A stretch of 16,130 bases of DNA from Methyloglobulus sp. (GTDB lineage Bacteria; Pseudomonadota; Gammaproteobacteria; Methylococcales; Methylomonadaceae). This document shows positions 15,193 to 16,130 of the stretch, piece by piece. How positions within the stretch are numbered: the first letter of the stretch is position 1; each line of letters opens with the position of its first letter. The position numbers and the translations under genes are program-made. The stretch is from NCBI GenBank assembly GCA_013140405.1, contig JABFSV010000344.1:1-16130 (forward strand), in the 5' to 3' direction. Under the pieces are notes generated by a model, which was not told the origin of the DNA, did not search any database, and saw only the letters and a program-made list of their open reading frames with translations.

Positions 15193-15965
15193 TACTTTTT
15201 TATTTTATGCACTATTTTTGTGCATTTCTATCAGTAACTGGGGCTTATTTTGGTGCGGCATCAACTTTATAGGAAACACAATAACCCTGCACAATAAAAA
15301 CCTGAGTAAGAATACAAAAACAAAGACACCGAGTGGCTTGCCGTTGATAGGCAAGGTTAAAAACATAGTGGTCTTGGTGAGTGTCGAATCTGCCGAAGTG
15401 GCCAAGGCTTGGCATGAAGCCGCGGGCCTACTGAACTTTCGGGCTGTGGACGGATTCGCAGCAGACGCTGTGGAAGAATTGGCTGTTGGGGGTGCAGACT
15501 CAGGCTTGCAGCCCAGCCTGCCATTAAAACCAAAGGGATGGGAAACCATAACCACGGTTTTCAATAGTTTTTCATGGTCATATGCACGCTGCAGGTTGTG
15601 CAGGGTTTATTTCAGCCAACATGTTGGAATTGCGGCACATTGGTTTAACAAGCCTGTGCTTTGTTAGCCATGTAATTTTTTGCATTCTTCCACAGCAATC
15701 CGCCACTGACGAAGAAACCTACTGGCCTTGCCTGGATTTTTTAAAGTTAGCTTTTTTGTGTGGTAAAGCGCCAAGCGAAAGGGTTGACGGCAAGGAAGTG
15801 TAACGGCAACGGCCACCATGTTTCTTGATTTCCACCTCTTGGAAGGAAAGGCGGCGCGAAGTGGCTGCCTTGCAGAAACAGGACAGTGAAGCGGTGGAAT
15901 CCCCAAAGCAAAGCGCTGTCCGCGTTATTTTGGCTCCCGCCGGTGAATTGGGGAATTCTGGGCAT

Positions 15966-15999
15966 AAAAAAACCCCGTGCAGGCAAGCCTTCACGGGGT
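15966..15999 (-). terminator. Terminator of the rRNA operon
   Basis: On the minus strand ACCCCGTG (complement of 15992-15999) pairs with CACGGGGT (complement of 15972-15979). An inner AGG/CCT stem around a 4-nt loop is separated by one mismatch, and a run of seven U follows (15966-15972). It sits 11 nt after the 5S 3' end, the expected place for the operon terminator. Confidence 0.92.
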
Positions 16000-16010
16000 C
16001 TTTGTTTAGG

Positions 16011-16130
16011 GGCTTGGCGATTCCCTACTTTCGCATGGCAAACTGCCACACTATCATCGGCGCTAGGCGGTTTCACTTCCGAGTTCGGGATGGGATCGGG
16101 TGGTTCACGCCCGCTATGGTCACCAAGCAA
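16011..16130 (-). rRNA. rrf: 5S ribosomal RNA
   Basis: The minus strand carries a 5S gene. The terminal helix forms between GCTTGGTGA (16120-16128) and TCGCCAAGC (16012-16020). The conserved core CGAACTCGGAAGTGAAAC and the segment TAGCGCCGATGATAGTGTGG match bacterial, especially gammaproteobacterial, 5S. Length is about 120 nt, so it is complete or within one or two bases of complete, and its 5' end coincides with the window edge. The strand implies 23S and 16S genes beyond the right edge. Confidence 0.95.

Larger units (their letters stand above)
14977..16010. other. 1-kb region without a confident gene
   Basis: It holds, from left to right, the ATP-grasp leader and candidate promoter, a minus-strand terminator (15036-15073), an AT-rich patch to about 15330 with two perfect inverted repeats, a GC-richer stretch (about 15340-15660) open on both strands, a mixed stretch to 15960, and the rRNA operon terminator. 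Several open frames occur (for example + 15218-15667 and - 15205-15564), but none has a ribosome site, a recognisable family or clear preference over its opposite strand. CTTGCC 15337-15342 pairs with GGCAAG 15350-15355. A decayed gene or a dispersed non-coding repeat is possible. Confidence 0.55.

Noticed and set aside
15024..15272. Plus-strand 82-residue frame starting with a lysine-rich segment
   Set aside because: Its start overlaps the terminator and its lysines come from the A-run; the rest is AT-rich DNA with inverted repeats.
15664..16130. Three overlapping minus-strand frames next to and across the 5S gene
   Set aside because: One crosses the 5S rRNA and terminator, another crosses the terminator; the segment ending in ASRFLRQWRIAVEECKKLHG looks protein-like but has no clear start or family.
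1..16130. CRISPR arrays, tRNA genes and insertion sequences
   Set aside because: No regularly spaced repeats, no cloverleaf with a conserved T-arm, and no transposase or terminal inverted repeats were seen on either strand.

Overview
The window looks like a chromosomal segment of a gammaproteobacterium of moderate GC. A methylotroph or methanotroph of the Methylococcales would fit the oxidative pentose phosphate set, but that placement is inference. Every housekeeping call rests on motifs read directly from the sequence.

Left part (1-2993, + strand): the 3' end of a class I SAM-dependent methyltransferase, then an AT-rich 243-nt gap with two perfect tandem DnaA boxes and a third, near-match box in opposite orientation, then priA, the replication restart helicase. 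A further perfect DnaA box lies inside priA.

Accessory insert (about 2994-5782, + strand): a two-gene type II restriction-modification system of the PstI/BsuBI family. The adenine methyltransferase gene overlaps the endonuclease gene by 4 nt (ATGA). The methyltransferase appears to start at a TTG that lies inside an inverted repeat. Behind the endonuclease is a short open stretch that looks like a decayed small gene.

Central carbon block (5783-11205): on the minus strand, in transcription order, gnd (short 6-phosphogluconate dehydrogenase), zwf (glucose-6-phosphate dehydrogenase), opcA (G6PDH assembly/activator protein) and a pterin-4a-carbinolamine dehydratase. Facing away from gnd is a YeaD-type D-hexose-6-phosphate mutarotase. 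Mutarotase, Zwf/OpcA and Gnd form a coherent route: hexose-6-P anomer exchange, oxidation to 6-phosphogluconate, and oxidative decarboxylation to ribulose-5-phosphate with reduced cofactor.

Peptide-modification-like block (11226-14976, minus strand): a circularly permuted ATP-grasp protein, 2 nt later an alpha-E (DUF403) protein, then 137 nt later a Tat-exported amidohydrolase with its own apparent promoter placed so that the transcript would be nearly leaderless. The ATP-grasp/alpha-E pair is a widespread but poorly characterised module. It is usually discussed as a predicted peptide or amide ligase system, and the transglutaminase-like partner often found beside it is absent here.

Right end (14977-16130): about 1 kb without a convincing gene. 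It holds a minus-strand terminator just upstream of the ATP-grasp promoter, an AT-rich patch with inverted repeats, and a stretch open on both strands. The window ends in a 5S rRNA gene on the minus strand followed by a strong terminator, so it enters an rRNA operon whose 23S gene lies beyond the edge.
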